Assembly: GCA_023451735.1 (NCBI GenBank) | Contig: JAEXYH010000051.1 | Location: 1-58,925, forward strand | Length of the DNA stretch: 58,925 bases | From: Pseudomonadota bacterium | GTDB lineage: Bacteria > Pseudomonadota > Alphaproteobacteria > Rhizobiales > Rhizobiaceae | Direction of reading: 5' to 3' | Shown here: one piece after another, positions 40,715 to 49,221 of the stretch | Numbering within the stretch: the stretch's first letter is position 1 | Layout: every line of letters starts with the position of its first letter | Program-made: the position numbers and the translations under genes | The notes under the pieces: generated by a model | The model's input: the letters and a program-made list of their open reading frames with translations, nothing else | Told to the model about the DNA's origin: nothing | The model's database searches: none

Positions 40715-42061
40715 TCAGTGTTCCTTGCCGCCGGCCAGATAGTTTTCCAGCCAGTGAATGTCGTAGTCGCCCTTCAGGATGTCCGGATTGTCGACCAGAT
40801 CCTGGAAGAGCGGCAACGTCGTCTTGATGCCGTCGACGACGAATTCGTCCAGCACGCGGCGCAGGCGCTTGATGCATTCCTCGCGGGTGCGGCCATGCAC
40901 GATCAGCTTGCCGATCAGGCTGTCGTAGTAAGGCGGGATCTTGTAACCGGCATAGGCGCCCGAATCGACGCGAACGCCGAGACCGCCCGGTGCATGGAAA
41001 TGCGTGATCGTGCCGGGTGAGGGCACGAAGGTGCGAGCATCCTCTGCGTTGATACGGCACTCGATCGCGTGACCCTGGAACTGGATCTCTTCCTGGGAAA
41101 CGGAAAGCCCGTCACCGGAAGCGACGCGGATCTGCTCGTGCACGAGATCGATATTGGTGATCGCCTCGGTGATCGGATGTTCCACCTGCAGACGGGTGTT
41201 CATTTCGATGAAATAGAACTCGCCGTTTTCGTAGAGGAATTCGATCGTACCGGCACCGCGATACTTCATCTTCTTCATTGCGTCGGCGCAGATCTGGCCG
41301 ATGCTCATCCGCTGCTCGACGGTAAGCGCAGGGGAGTTGGCTTCTTCCCAAACCTTCTGGTGGCGACGCTGCAGCGAGCAATCGCGTTCACCGAGATGAA
41401 TCGCATTGCCTTCGCCGTCACCGACCACCTGGATTTCGATGTGCCGCGGCTTGCCGAGATACTTTTCCATGTAGACGGCGCCGTTGCCGAAAGCGGCGAG
41501 CGCTTCGGTGCGGGCGGTGTTGAAGGCTTCTTCCAGATCTGCTTCGGTCTTGGCGACCTTCATGCCGCGTCCGCCGCCGCCGGCGGTCGCCTTGATCAGG
41601 ACCGGGAAGCCGATCTCCTTGGCGATGTCCAAGGCGTTTTCCGGCGTCACTTCGCCTTCCGAGCCCGGAACGACCGGGATGCCGAGTTCAACGGCCGTCT
41701 GCTTGGCGGTGATCTTGTCACCCATCAGGCGGATGTGCTCGGCGGTCGGGCCAATGAAGGTGATGCCATGCGCTTCGAGGATTTCCGCGAACTTGGCATT
41801 TTCCGACAGGAAGCCGTAGCCCGGATGCACGGCGTCAGCGCCGGTGATCTCGCAGGCCGCAACGATCTGGTGGATGTTGAGATAGCTTTCGCGCGACGGA
41901 GGCGGTCCGATGCACACGCTCTCGTCGGCAAGGCGGACATGCATGGCGTCCGCATCGGCCGTGGAGTGCACGGCGACGGTGGCAATGCCGAGTTCCTTGG
42001 CGGCTCTCAGCACGCGCAGCGCGATCTCGCCGCGATTGGCTATGAGGATCTTGGAAATCAT
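40715..42061 (-). CDS. accC: Acetyl-CoA carboxylase biotin carboxylase subunit
   Basis: Carboxylates biotin on AccB using ATP and bicarbonate, the first half of malonyl-CoA synthesis. The 448-residue ATP-grasp protein opens ISKILIANRGEIALRVLRAA in outline, with the glycine-rich ATP loop KATAGGGGRGM and the EMNTRLQVEHP active-site stretch. It follows accB by 10 bases and ends in a strong terminator. Confidence 0.98.
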   Translation of the reverse strand: MISKILIANRGEIALRVLRAAKELGIATVAVHSTADADAMHVRLADESVCIGPPPSRESYLNIHQIVAACEITGADAVHPGYGFLSENAKFAEILEAHGITFIGPTAEHIRLMGDKITAKQTAVELGIPVVPGSEGEVTPENALDIAKEIGFPVLIKATAGGGGRGMKVAKTEADLEEAFNTARTEALAAFGNGAVYMEKYLGKPRHIEIQVVGDGEGNAIHLGERDCSLQRRHQKVWEEANSPALTVEQRMSIGQICADAMKKMKYRGAGTIEFLYENGEFYFIEMNTRLQVEHPITEAITNIDLVHEQIRVASGDGLSVSQEEIQFQGHAIECRINAEDARTFVPSPGTITHFHAPGGLGVRVDSGAYAGYKIPPYYDSLIGKLIVHGRTREECIKRLRRVLDEFVVDGIKTTLPLFQDLVDNPDILKGDYDIHWLENYLAGGKEH

Positions 42062-42071
42062 GAAAAGCGCC

Positions 42072-42539
42072 TTACTCGACGATGACGAGTGGCTGGCCGT
42101 ATTCCACGGGCTGCCCGTCGGTGATCAGGATTTCGGTGACCTTGCCCGAACGCGGTGCCGGGATCTGGTTCATGGTCTTCATCGCTTCGATGATGAGAAG
42201 CGTCTGGCCTTCCTTCACCGTCGCGCCGACTTCGATGAATGCCTTTGCGCCAGGAGCAGGCGCCAGATAGGCGGTGCCGACCATCGGTGCCGTCACGGCA
42301 TTCTTGTTGTCGGCGGCTGCAACTGGTGCAGCGACGGCCGAAGCAGCGGCAACTGGTGCAGCGGCTGCAATCGGAGCTGCCGCGATCGGAGCCTGTACAT
42401 ACTGCGTTGCCGAAGCGCGCGAAACGCGGATGCGCAGATCGTCCTGCTCGACTTCGATCTCGGTGAGATCGGTATCGTTGAGGATGTCAGCGAGGTCGCG
42501 GATCAGTCCCTTGTCGATCCCGTTCTTCTTCTCAGACAT
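42072..42539 (-). CDS. accB: Biotin carboxyl carrier protein of acetyl-CoA carboxylase
   Basis: Carries biotin between the carboxylase and transferase subunits. In 155 residues: an N-terminal dimer segment, an Ala/Pro-rich flexible linker (about 48-85), and the C-terminal biotinyl domain with the attachment lysine at residue 121 in EAMKT, flanked by a thumb-like stretch (APAPGAKAF). Its ATG is 29 bases after aroQ. Part of the aroQ-accB-accC operon conserved widely. Confidence 0.97.
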   Translation of the reverse strand: MSEKKNGIDKGLIRDLADILNDTDLTEIEVEQDDLRIRVSRASATQYVQAPIAAAPIAAAAPVAAASAVAAPVAAADNKNAVTAPMVGTAYLAPAPGAKAFIEVGATVKEGQTLLIIEAMKTMNQIPAPRSGKVTEILITDGQPVEYGQPLVIVE

Positions 42540-42568
42540 GGCAAACCCTATTGTTCTGTTTTATCTTG

Positions 42569-43006
42569 TCAGGCGATTGTATATTTCAAGGCATGGAGCG
42601 CCAGAATGTAGCTCGCCGTGCCGAAGCCGCAGATGACGCCCTTGGCCGCCGGTGCGATCATCGAATGATGGCGAAACTCTTCCCGTGCATGAACATTCGA
42701 GATGTGCAGTTCGATGACCGGCACCGACACCGCCTTGATCGCATCGTGAAGCGCGATCGACGTATGCGTATAGGCACCGGCATTGATGGCGACGCCGACG
42801 GCCTTGTCGCCGGCTTCGTGAATCCAGTCGATCAGCGTGCCTTCGTGGTTGCTCTGCCGGAAATCGACATCGAAACCAAGTTCCTTGCCCGCTGCAACAC
42901 ATTGCTGCTTAACGTCATCCAGCGTCTGCCCGCCATAGATGCCGGGTTCTCTCTTGCCCAGCATGTTGAGGTTGGGGCCGTTGAGGACGAAAATCGTCTT
43001 GCTCAT
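42569..43006 (-). CDS. aroQ: Type II 3-dehydroquinate dehydratase
   Basis: Third step of the shikimate pathway, converting 3-dehydroquinate to 3-dehydroshikimate by the type II (trans) mechanism. The 145-residue protein has NGPNLNMLGKREPGIYG with the catalytic tyrosine near residue 24, INAGAYTHTSIAL and HISNVHAREEFRHHS with the catalytic histidine. The usual NPGAY is NAGAY here. ATG 43006 is preferred to 43024. First gene before accB. Confidence 0.96.
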   Translation of the reverse strand: MSKTIFVLNGPNLNMLGKREPGIYGGQTLDDVKQQCVAAGKELGFDVDFRQSNHEGTLIDWIHEAGDKAVGVAINAGAYTHTSIALHDAIKAVSVPVIELHISNVHAREEFRHHSMIAPAAKGVICGFGTASYILALHALKYTIA

Positions 43007-43147
43007 ACCGATCTTATGTTCCATCCGAATTCAGCGGCCACCTATAGACCGGTAGGCGGGCAAGGGAAAGCCCCCGCCGCGCCGAAACGCCGCTGGTCCA
43101 CTGATCGGTGAGAAATCGGTTAAGGGCAGGGAGAATGCCGGCCGGTC

Positions 43148-43906
43148 TCAGCAGCTGGCCTTGCCGCAGGAGCGGACATTGTTGACTTTTTCTTCGATCT
43201 GGCCAAGGCCGACAGCACCGAACACGGCTTCGTCGCCGACGACATAGGTCGGTGTGCCGGTAATGCCGATCGCGTTCGCCAGCTGATAGGCCTGACGTAC
43301 GATGTCATCGTTCGGCTTTTCTGTCATCGTCTTGCGAATCTGGGCTTCACCGATGCCGAGTTCGCTTGCAACTGAAATGGCCGTAGCCTCCGACGCATGT
43401 TCCTGGCCGACGAGGAGTTCACGGTGGAATTCCGGATATTTTTCCGGCGCGAGGATACGCACCGCGTCGGCGACCTTATGGGCCGCCATGGAATCCGGTC
43501 CGAGGATCGGGAATTCCTTCAGCACGAAGCGGATGTTCTTGTCCTTGGCAAGGATGTCGTCCATGTCGCCCATGGCACGCTTGCAGTAGCCGCAATTGTA
43601 GTCGAAGAATTCGACCACGGTGACATCGCCCTTGGGATTGCCGAGCACGATGTCGTTCGGCGACGAAAAGATCTCGTCCTTGTAGGCAGCAACCGCTTTG
43701 GTCGACTGATCGGTGCGCTGGGCCTGCTGCTTGGCCTCCAGCGCGTTCTGCACCTCGATCATCACTTCCGGGTTCTGGATCAGGTATTCGCGGATGAACG
43801 CGCCCATTTCCTTCTTCTGGCTGTCGTCGAGCGCGAGGGCAGGGGCGACGGCAATCGAAACGGCGAGTGCCGTACCGGTGGCAAGGGTTTTGAACAGGCG
43901 GGTCAT
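43148..43906 (-). CDS. DsbA-family periplasmic thiol-disulfide protein
   Basis: A 252-residue exported thioredoxin-fold protein of the DsbA/BdbD-like (Com1) type. Signal peptide about residues 1-26 (core TGTALAVSIAVAPALA). A helical segment of 55 residues precedes the fold. Active site CGYC is Cys105 and Cys108. The cis-Pro loop is GTPTYVV. Near the end a second pair occurs in RSCGKASC. ATG 43906 follows AGAGGAA. It is upstream of aroQ by 141 bases, likely a separate unit. Confidence 0.93.
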   Translation of the reverse strand: MTRLFKTLATGTALAVSIAVAPALALDDSQKKEMGAFIREYLIQNPEVMIEVQNALEAKQQAQRTDQSTKAVAAYKDEIFSSPNDIVLGNPKGDVTVVEFFDYNCGYCKRAMGDMDDILAKDKNIRFVLKEFPILGPDSMAAHKVADAVRILAPEKYPEFHRELLVGQEHASEATAISVASELGIGEAQIRKTMTEKPNDDIVRQAYQLANAIGITGTPTYVVGDEAVFGAVGLGQIEEKVNNVRSCGKASC

Positions 43907-44136
43907 GAAATTCCTCTTGAAGCTTGATGGTGCGAATCCGGACCACCCGCATATCATCTTGGTGCAAGGCTACGGCACTCGGCCGATACGGGAAACAGGA
44001 AATCTACATTGCGGCCTGAGCAAGGCTTCACATCTGTGTAAAGGGAAAGCCTGCTGAACGCAGCATGTGATCAGCCAATCAATGGCTTGCAAGCCGTTCC
44101 TGAATCATTTTGGCAGCGCGGTGCCCGCGGATGCGC

Positions 44137-44168
44137 AATAAAAAATGGCCGCGTCAGCGGCCATTTTC
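44137..44168 (-). terminator. Intrinsic terminator of rne
   Basis: Perfect 11-base stem AAAATGGCCGC (44142-44152) with GCGGCCATTTT (44157-44167), four-base loop, followed on the minus strand by a TTTTTTATT run. It lies 22 bases past the rne stop. Confidence 0.9.
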
Positions 44169-44188
44169 TCGTTTGAAATCGTCAGGGC

Positions 44189-47095
44189 TCAGAAGAAGCC
44201 GCGGCGCTGCCACCAGCCGGCCTTCTTCGGCTTAGCCGGGTCCTCTTCGCCCTCAGGGGCTGGAGCGACGTCTGAACTCTTCACCACTGCTTCGCTTGAG
44301 GAAGAAATGTTCGAGGCGCGATTGGCGCGTGCCGGCTTGGCTTCTTTTTCTGCAGTAGAAGGCGCTTCAACGGCAACGGCTTCAGGTGTCGCTTCTTCCG
44401 CCTTGGCTTCGACTGCCGGAGCAGCTTCAACCTGTTCGGTCACGACGGCTTCGGCGGCTACAACTTCTGCTGCGGCAGCCGCCGCAGCGGCTGCTTCCGC
44501 TTCGATGGCCTTCTTGCTGCGACGTGCCCGCTTCGGCTTCGGTGCGGGTTCCGCCTCGGCTGCGACTTCTGCTGCCGGTGCAACTTCGGCAGGCACCTCA
44601 GTCGGGACCTCTGCAACAGCTTCGGCAGGTGCAGCAGCCGCTACGGGAACTTCGCCCTCGGCCTCTTCGCCATTGGCGTCGTCGTCACCTTCAGCGCTTG
44701 CGTCTTCTCCGCCTTCTTCGCCATTGCGGTTGCGACGCCCGCCACGCTTGCCGCGGCGGCGGCGCTTGCGGCGGCCGTTCTCATCCGATTCGGAGTCGGT
44801 TGCGGATTCCGGGTTGGTCGATGCTTCGGCTGCATCATCCTCTGCCTCGTCGTCACCGTCCTCGCCATCTTCCGAGATAGATTCGACGCCACCGTCCTGT
44901 GCCTGGGCATCGCCATTGCGCTCACCGTTCCGGTTGCGACGGCGACGGCGGCGCTTGCGCTTGCGGCCGTTCTGGTCGTCGCTCTCGGCGCGTTCCGGCT
45001 TGCTGACGGCCTTGGCGACCAGTTCCTCTTCTTCTTCGTCCTCCTCCATCTCGATGACGACGTCGTCGTCCTCTTCGACCGGGATGGCGGCGAACTGCAT
45101 CAGGCTTTCGATCTTGATCGGGTTCTCGACGGCTTCACCGCGATCGATCGCAAAATGGCTGGAACCAATGCTGACATCGGATTCGATGAAGATCGAGACG
45201 CCGAAGCGGTTCTCGTAATCGACCACGGTGCCGCGCTTGTGATTGAGCAGGAAGAGCGCGATGTCCGGCGTGGTGCGCACGGTGATGTCATGCGTGGTGT
45301 TCTTCAGCAGATATTCTTCGATGCCGCGCAGCACGTGCAGGGCAACGGAAGACTGCGAGCGAACATGGCCGGTACCGCCGCAATGCGAGCAGATCTGCGT
45401 CGTCGATTCGAGAACCGAAGCGCGGATGCGCTGACGCGACATTTCCAGAAGGCCGAAATGCGAGATGCGGCCGACCTGGATGCGGGCGCGGTCGTTCTTC
45501 AGGCAATCCTTCAGCTTCTTCTCGACGGCGCGGTTGTTGCGCTTTTCTTCCATGTCGATGAAGTCGATGACGATCAGGCCTGCAAGGTCGCGCAGGCGAA
45601 GCTGGCGGGCGACTTCTTCAGCAGCCTCGAGGTTCGTCTGCAGTGCCGTGTCTTCGATAGAATGTTCGCGGGTCGAGCGACCGGAATTGACGTCGACGGC
45701 AACCAGAGCTTCCGTCTGGTTGATGATCAGATAACCGCCGGACTTCAGCGTCACCTGTGGCTGCAGCATACGGTCGAGCTGCGCCTCGATGCCGGAGCGC
45801 GAGAAGATCGGATGAAGGTCGCGATAAGGCTGAACCACCTTGGCATGGCTCGGCATCAGCATCTTCATGAAGTCTTTCGCTTCACGATAGCCGTCTTCGC
45901 CAGAAACGATGATCTCGCCGATATCCTTGTTGTAGAGGTCACGGATCGAACGCTTGATCAGCGAGCCTTCTTCATAGACGAGGCAGGGCGCGGTGGACTG
46001 CAGCGTCAGCGTGCGGACGTTTTCCCACAGGCGCATCAGATATTCGAAGTCGCGCTTGACCTCGACGCGGGTGCGGTTGGCGCCGGCAGTACGCAGGATC
46101 ACGCCCATGCCCTGCGGCACGTCGAGTTCCTTGGCGATTTCCTTCAGGCGCTTGCGGTCCTGCGGCTGGGTGATCTTGCGGGAAATGCCGCCACCACGCG
46201 CGGTGTTGGGCATCAGAACCGAATAGCGGCCGGCCAGCGACAGATAGGTTGTGAGGGCTGCGCCCTTGTTGCCACGTTCTTCCTTGGCGACCTGCACGAG
46301 CAGGATCTGGCGGCGCTTGATGACTTCCTGAATGCGATACTGCTTGCGCGGCTTGCGCTGGATACGATCCGGAACCTCTTCCATGGCGTCTTCGGCGCCG
46401 ACGGATTCGATCTCTTCCTTCTCATGGTTGTCATCATCGTCGTCATCATCATCGCTGTCATGACCACGGCGAGCGTCGACATCCTCCGAGATCGAATCGG
46501 TCTCGACCATCGCCGCCATGCTTTCCGGCGTGGAATCATCGGCATCGCTCGAGGCCTCGCCGTCCTGAACTTCGGCGGCGGTCTCTTCGGGAGCGGCCTC
46601 CACGACCTTCTTGCGCGAGCGAGTACGCTTCGGCTTGGCCTTCTTTTCCGGTTCGGCTTCGGCCTGGACTTCGGCGGCGGGAGCTTCGGTCGTTTCAACA
46701 GCTGCCACAACCGGCGTTTCGCTTGCCGCGATACCGACGTCCGGCTGTTCCTCGTTGGCGAGGTCCACGACCGTATCGGCCGAGTCTGCCTCGGCGATCT
46801 TGCGTTGGTCTTCCGCTTCCTGCTGCATCAGAGCCTGACGGTCTGCGAGCGGGATCTGGTAATAGTCCGGATGGATTTCCGCAAACGCCAGGAAGCCGTG
46901 GCGGTTGCCGCCGTAATCGACGAAGGCTGCCTGAAGCGAGGGTTCGACGCGCGTTACCTTCGCCAGGTAAATATTGCCCCGGATCTGCTTCTTGTGTTGC
47001 GATTCGAAATCGAATTCTTCGATGCGGTTGCCGCGTACGACGACTACGCGCGTCTCCTCTTCGTGAGACGCGTCGATAAGCATTTTGTCTGCCAT
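44189..47095 (-). CDS. rne: Ribonuclease E
   Basis: Main endonuclease of mRNA decay and rRNA processing and scaffold of the degradosome. In 968 residues: an S1 domain at the N-terminus split by an acidic insert of about 160 residues (about 95-255, including a run of eight aspartates in DSDDDDDDDD); RNase H-like and DNase I-like catalytic parts with metal aspartates in VAVDVNSGRSTRE and VIDFIDMEEKRN; the Zn-link CSHCGGTG; and a long low-complexity C-terminal scaffold rich in Ala, Glu and Arg (RRRRRNRNG). GAGGAG precedes ATG 47095. A leader of some 100-200 bases with hairpins lies upstream. Confidence 0.97.
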   Translation of the reverse strand: MADKMLIDASHEEETRVVVVRGNRIEEFDFESQHKKQIRGNIYLAKVTRVEPSLQAAFVDYGGNRHGFLAFAEIHPDYYQIPLADRQALMQQEAEDQRKIAEADSADTVVDLANEEQPDVGIAASETPVVAAVETTEAPAAEVQAEAEPEKKAKPKRTRSRKKVVEAAPEETAAEVQDGEASSDADDSTPESMAAMVETDSISEDVDARRGHDSDDDDDDDDNHEKEEIESVGAEDAMEEVPDRIQRKPRKQYRIQEVIKRRQILLVQVAKEERGNKGAALTTYLSLAGRYSVLMPNTARGGGISRKITQPQDRKRLKEIAKELDVPQGMGVILRTAGANRTRVEVKRDFEYLMRLWENVRTLTLQSTAPCLVYEEGSLIKRSIRDLYNKDIGEIIVSGEDGYREAKDFMKMLMPSHAKVVQPYRDLHPIFSRSGIEAQLDRMLQPQVTLKSGGYLIINQTEALVAVDVNSGRSTREHSIEDTALQTNLEAAEEVARQLRLRDLAGLIVIDFIDMEEKRNNRAVEKKLKDCLKNDRARIQVGRISHFGLLEMSRQRIRASVLESTTQICSHCGGTGHVRSQSSVALHVLRGIEEYLLKNTTHDITVRTTPDIALFLLNHKRGTVVDYENRFGVSIFIESDVSIGSSHFAIDRGEAVENPIKIESLMQFAAIPVEEDDDVVIEMEEDEEEEELVAKAVSKPERAESDDQNGRKRKRRRRRRNRNGERNGDAQAQDGGVESISEDGEDGDDEAEDDAAEASTNPESATDSESDENGRRKRRRRGKRGGRRNRNGEEGGEDASAEGDDDANGEEAEGEVPVAAAAPAEAVAEVPTEVPAEVAPAAEVAAEAEPAPKPKRARRSKKAIEAEAAAAAAAAAEVVAAEAVVTEQVEAAPAVEAKAEEATPEAVAVEAPSTAEKEAKPARANRASNISSSSEAVVKSSDVAPAPEGEEDPAKPKKAGWWQRRGFF

Positions 47096-47724
47096 TGAAG
47101 TTCTGCTCCTCGGCGCCGCCGTGCAAATGCACGAAAGCCTGCCGCGAGGACAGGCTCGTAATGCACAACGGTCATGACGCCGGATAAGGGGGATCCCGCA
47201 GGGTCAAGGCGAGACGGCAACCGGAGAGGCAGCGAAGCCTTCGGCTTCTTCCTTCTTTCCGTGAGTTGAAAAATTTGCCGCAACATTAAGGACCAAGCGA
47301 GAATGACGATAACTGAACCCTGACGGGTCCGATGGGGTGCTCCATGCGAGCGGTGGGTGGCGTGCCACCCGGCATTTTTCCGGCCGTAGCCGGAGTGATC
47401 GGTTACGCAAGGTCAAGAGTTGCGACGGCGGATGTTTGCCGGTACTTGGCGCCAGTCCCTGGAGGCTGGCAAGCCCATCGGCAGACTATCCCGTCAACCC
47501 TCTAACCTCACTGGCGTTGTATGGTTTATCTGTCACAATAGCAAGGGAAAAGCCGTATCCGCCATATTGTGGATGGATTTAGCGGCCTTATCGAAAGTGG
47601 GGTTGCAACGGCGATTCGCAGGCGTTGTAACAGAAATGCCTGAAATGCAGGCCTTTCGTGCACGAGCGGGCGTCGCATGAAAGATCAAGAGGCGGGATAC
47701 GGCTTGAAGTTGGATGGAGTGGTG
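47096..47724. other. Large divergent intergenic region between rne and the amidase gene
   Basis: About 600 bases without a credible gene. On the rne side, two hairpins can form in the 5' leader (GCCTG-TCCTCGCGG-CAGGC and CGTGCATTTGCACG, near 47130-47155), consistent with feedback control of RNase E through its own leader. At 47353-47368 GGGTGGC-gt-GCCACCC is followed by GGCATTTTT, terminator-like on the plus strand, with a second stem CCGGC-cgta-GCCGG at 47382-47395. These may mark a small transcript of unknown type. Confidence 0.45.
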
Positions 47725-48960
47725 ATGATCGGCAGGGCGATCCGGATGCCGTCTATGGCGAAAAATCTGCGAATCGTTCGGCGAATCGGTCTGCTGGCGA
47801 CTCTGGTCGCTGCCACTGTGTCGACCGTCTCTTTTGCGTCTCAGCAACCCATACTTGCATTCGCGGCCAGGGTCGCCGGGGATGATGCCCGCACGAGGGT
47901 CGTCATCGATTTCGAGCAGAAGCCCGAATTCGTCATTCATTACGTCGATAGCCCGGAGCGTATCATCGTCGATCTGTCTGCTTCTGCGTTCGGTTTTCCT
48001 GCTGGGGACCTGGCGCCGCGCGGCCTCTTCAAAGATATCCGCTACGGCACCATGGGCAGCGATAGCGCCCGCATGGTTTTCACCGTCAACCGGCCAGTCA
48101 AGCTTGTCATGGCGGAGGTTCAGAAAAACGAGGAGAGGGGCTTTCGGCTGGTGCTGGATGCCGAAATGACGACAAAGGAACAGTTCTCCGAAATCCTAAA
48201 GTCGCAGGATTGGAATACGTCTGCCGCCGTCGTGCCGCAGGATGTCGGGCCCGTGGTTGAAGACGGGATATTTACCGTTGCCGTGGATGCGGGGCATGGC
48301 GGTATCGATGCCGGCGCAAGTGGTGCAACGACGAAGACGCCGGAAAAAACGGTCACGCTCGATTTTGCCCGTCTGCTTGCTGAAAGGTTGAACAAGGTCG
48401 AAGGCGTGAAGGCTTTCCTGACCCGCGAAGACGACACGTTCCTGTCTTTGTCGCAACGCGTGACTATCGCCAGACAGAAACACGCGGATCTCTTCATATC
48501 TCTGCATGCCGACACCCTGGCGCAGAGGGATATTCGCGGCGCGACGATCTACACACTGTCCGACAAGGCGTCGGACCGCATGGCCGAAAATCTCGCAGTC
48601 CGCGAGAATTTGTCGGATCAACTGGCCGGTTTCAGTATCGAGAGCGGCCCACCTGAAGTCGCCGACATTCTGCTCGACCTGACCCGGCGCGAAACCCAGG
48701 CCTTTTCCGTCGCGCTCGCCGACCATGTGGTGAAGTCCTTCGAAGGGCAGGTAGGCCTGATCAACAATCCGCACAGGCAGGCCAACTTCCAGGTGTTGCG
48801 CGCGCCGGATATTCCTTCGGTTCTGCTCGAAATGGGCTTTCTTTCGAACGCGGAAGACGAGAAGCTTCTGCTTGACGAAGGGTGGCGAAGCAAAGTCGCG
48901 GCCCTTATCGCCGATGCGGTCGATCGTTATCATCGGCGTTCCATCGCCAACGGTGGATAA
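47725..48960 (+). CDS. amiC: Periplasmic N-acetylmuramoyl-L-alanine amidase (AmiC type)
   Basis: Cleaves the amide bond between the glycan and stem peptide, mainly for daughter-cell separation. From ATG 47725 it has 411 residues: a signal segment (core IGLLATLVAATVSTVSFA), an AMIN domain (about 45-145) for septal targeting, and a C-terminal Amidase_3 domain with zinc ligands in AVDAGHGGIDAGASG, the glutamate in KTVTLDF..., ISLHAD and the catalytic EMGFLSN. GGATGGAG precedes ATG 47725; an ATG at 47677 would lengthen the N-terminus. The next gene is a penicillin-binding protein. Confidence 0.93.
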   Translation: MIGRAIRMPSMAKNLRIVRRIGLLATLVAATVSTVSFASQQPILAFAARVAGDDARTRVVIDFEQKPEFVIHYVDSPERIIVDLSASAFGFPAGDLAPRGLFKDIRYGTMGSDSARMVFTVNRPVKLVMAEVQKNEERGFRLVLDAEMTTKEQFSEILKSQDWNTSAAVVPQDVGPVVEDGIFTVAVDAGHGGIDAGASGATTKTPEKTVTLDFARLLAERLNKVEGVKAFLTREDDTFLSLSQRVTIARQKHADLFISLHADTLAQRDIRGATIYTLSDKASDRMAENLAVRENLSDQLAGFSIESGPPEVADILLDLTRRETQAFSVALADHVVKSFEGQVGLINNPHRQANFQVLRAPDIPSVLLEMGFLSNAEDEKLLLDEGWRSKVAALIADAVDRYHRRSIANGG

Positions 48961-49221
48961 GTGTCCACCCAGGAAGGCGTGACCTCAATGTCACAGCCTG
49001 GCGCGGATCACGTGTGGCGGCGCCGAAGATACGGAAATACTTGTGAAAAGCCCTACTTTCCTCACATTCGGAGAGCAGGTCGCGGAAATGGATTTCGTAC
49101 GGTCTCCGGTTTCGCGGAGTTGATCCGGTCTCCCTTGCACTGACGTAAACGTCGTGCAAAAGGCCTGTTGGCGTGCGATGGTGCTCTTCGCGCCGATAGA
49201 AAGCTGAACGGTAGCTCAGAT

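Noticed and set aside
45155..47098. Open frame of 647 codons on the plus strand opposite rne
   Set aside because: Shadow of rne; composition follows the complement of the rne codons and no domain is visible.
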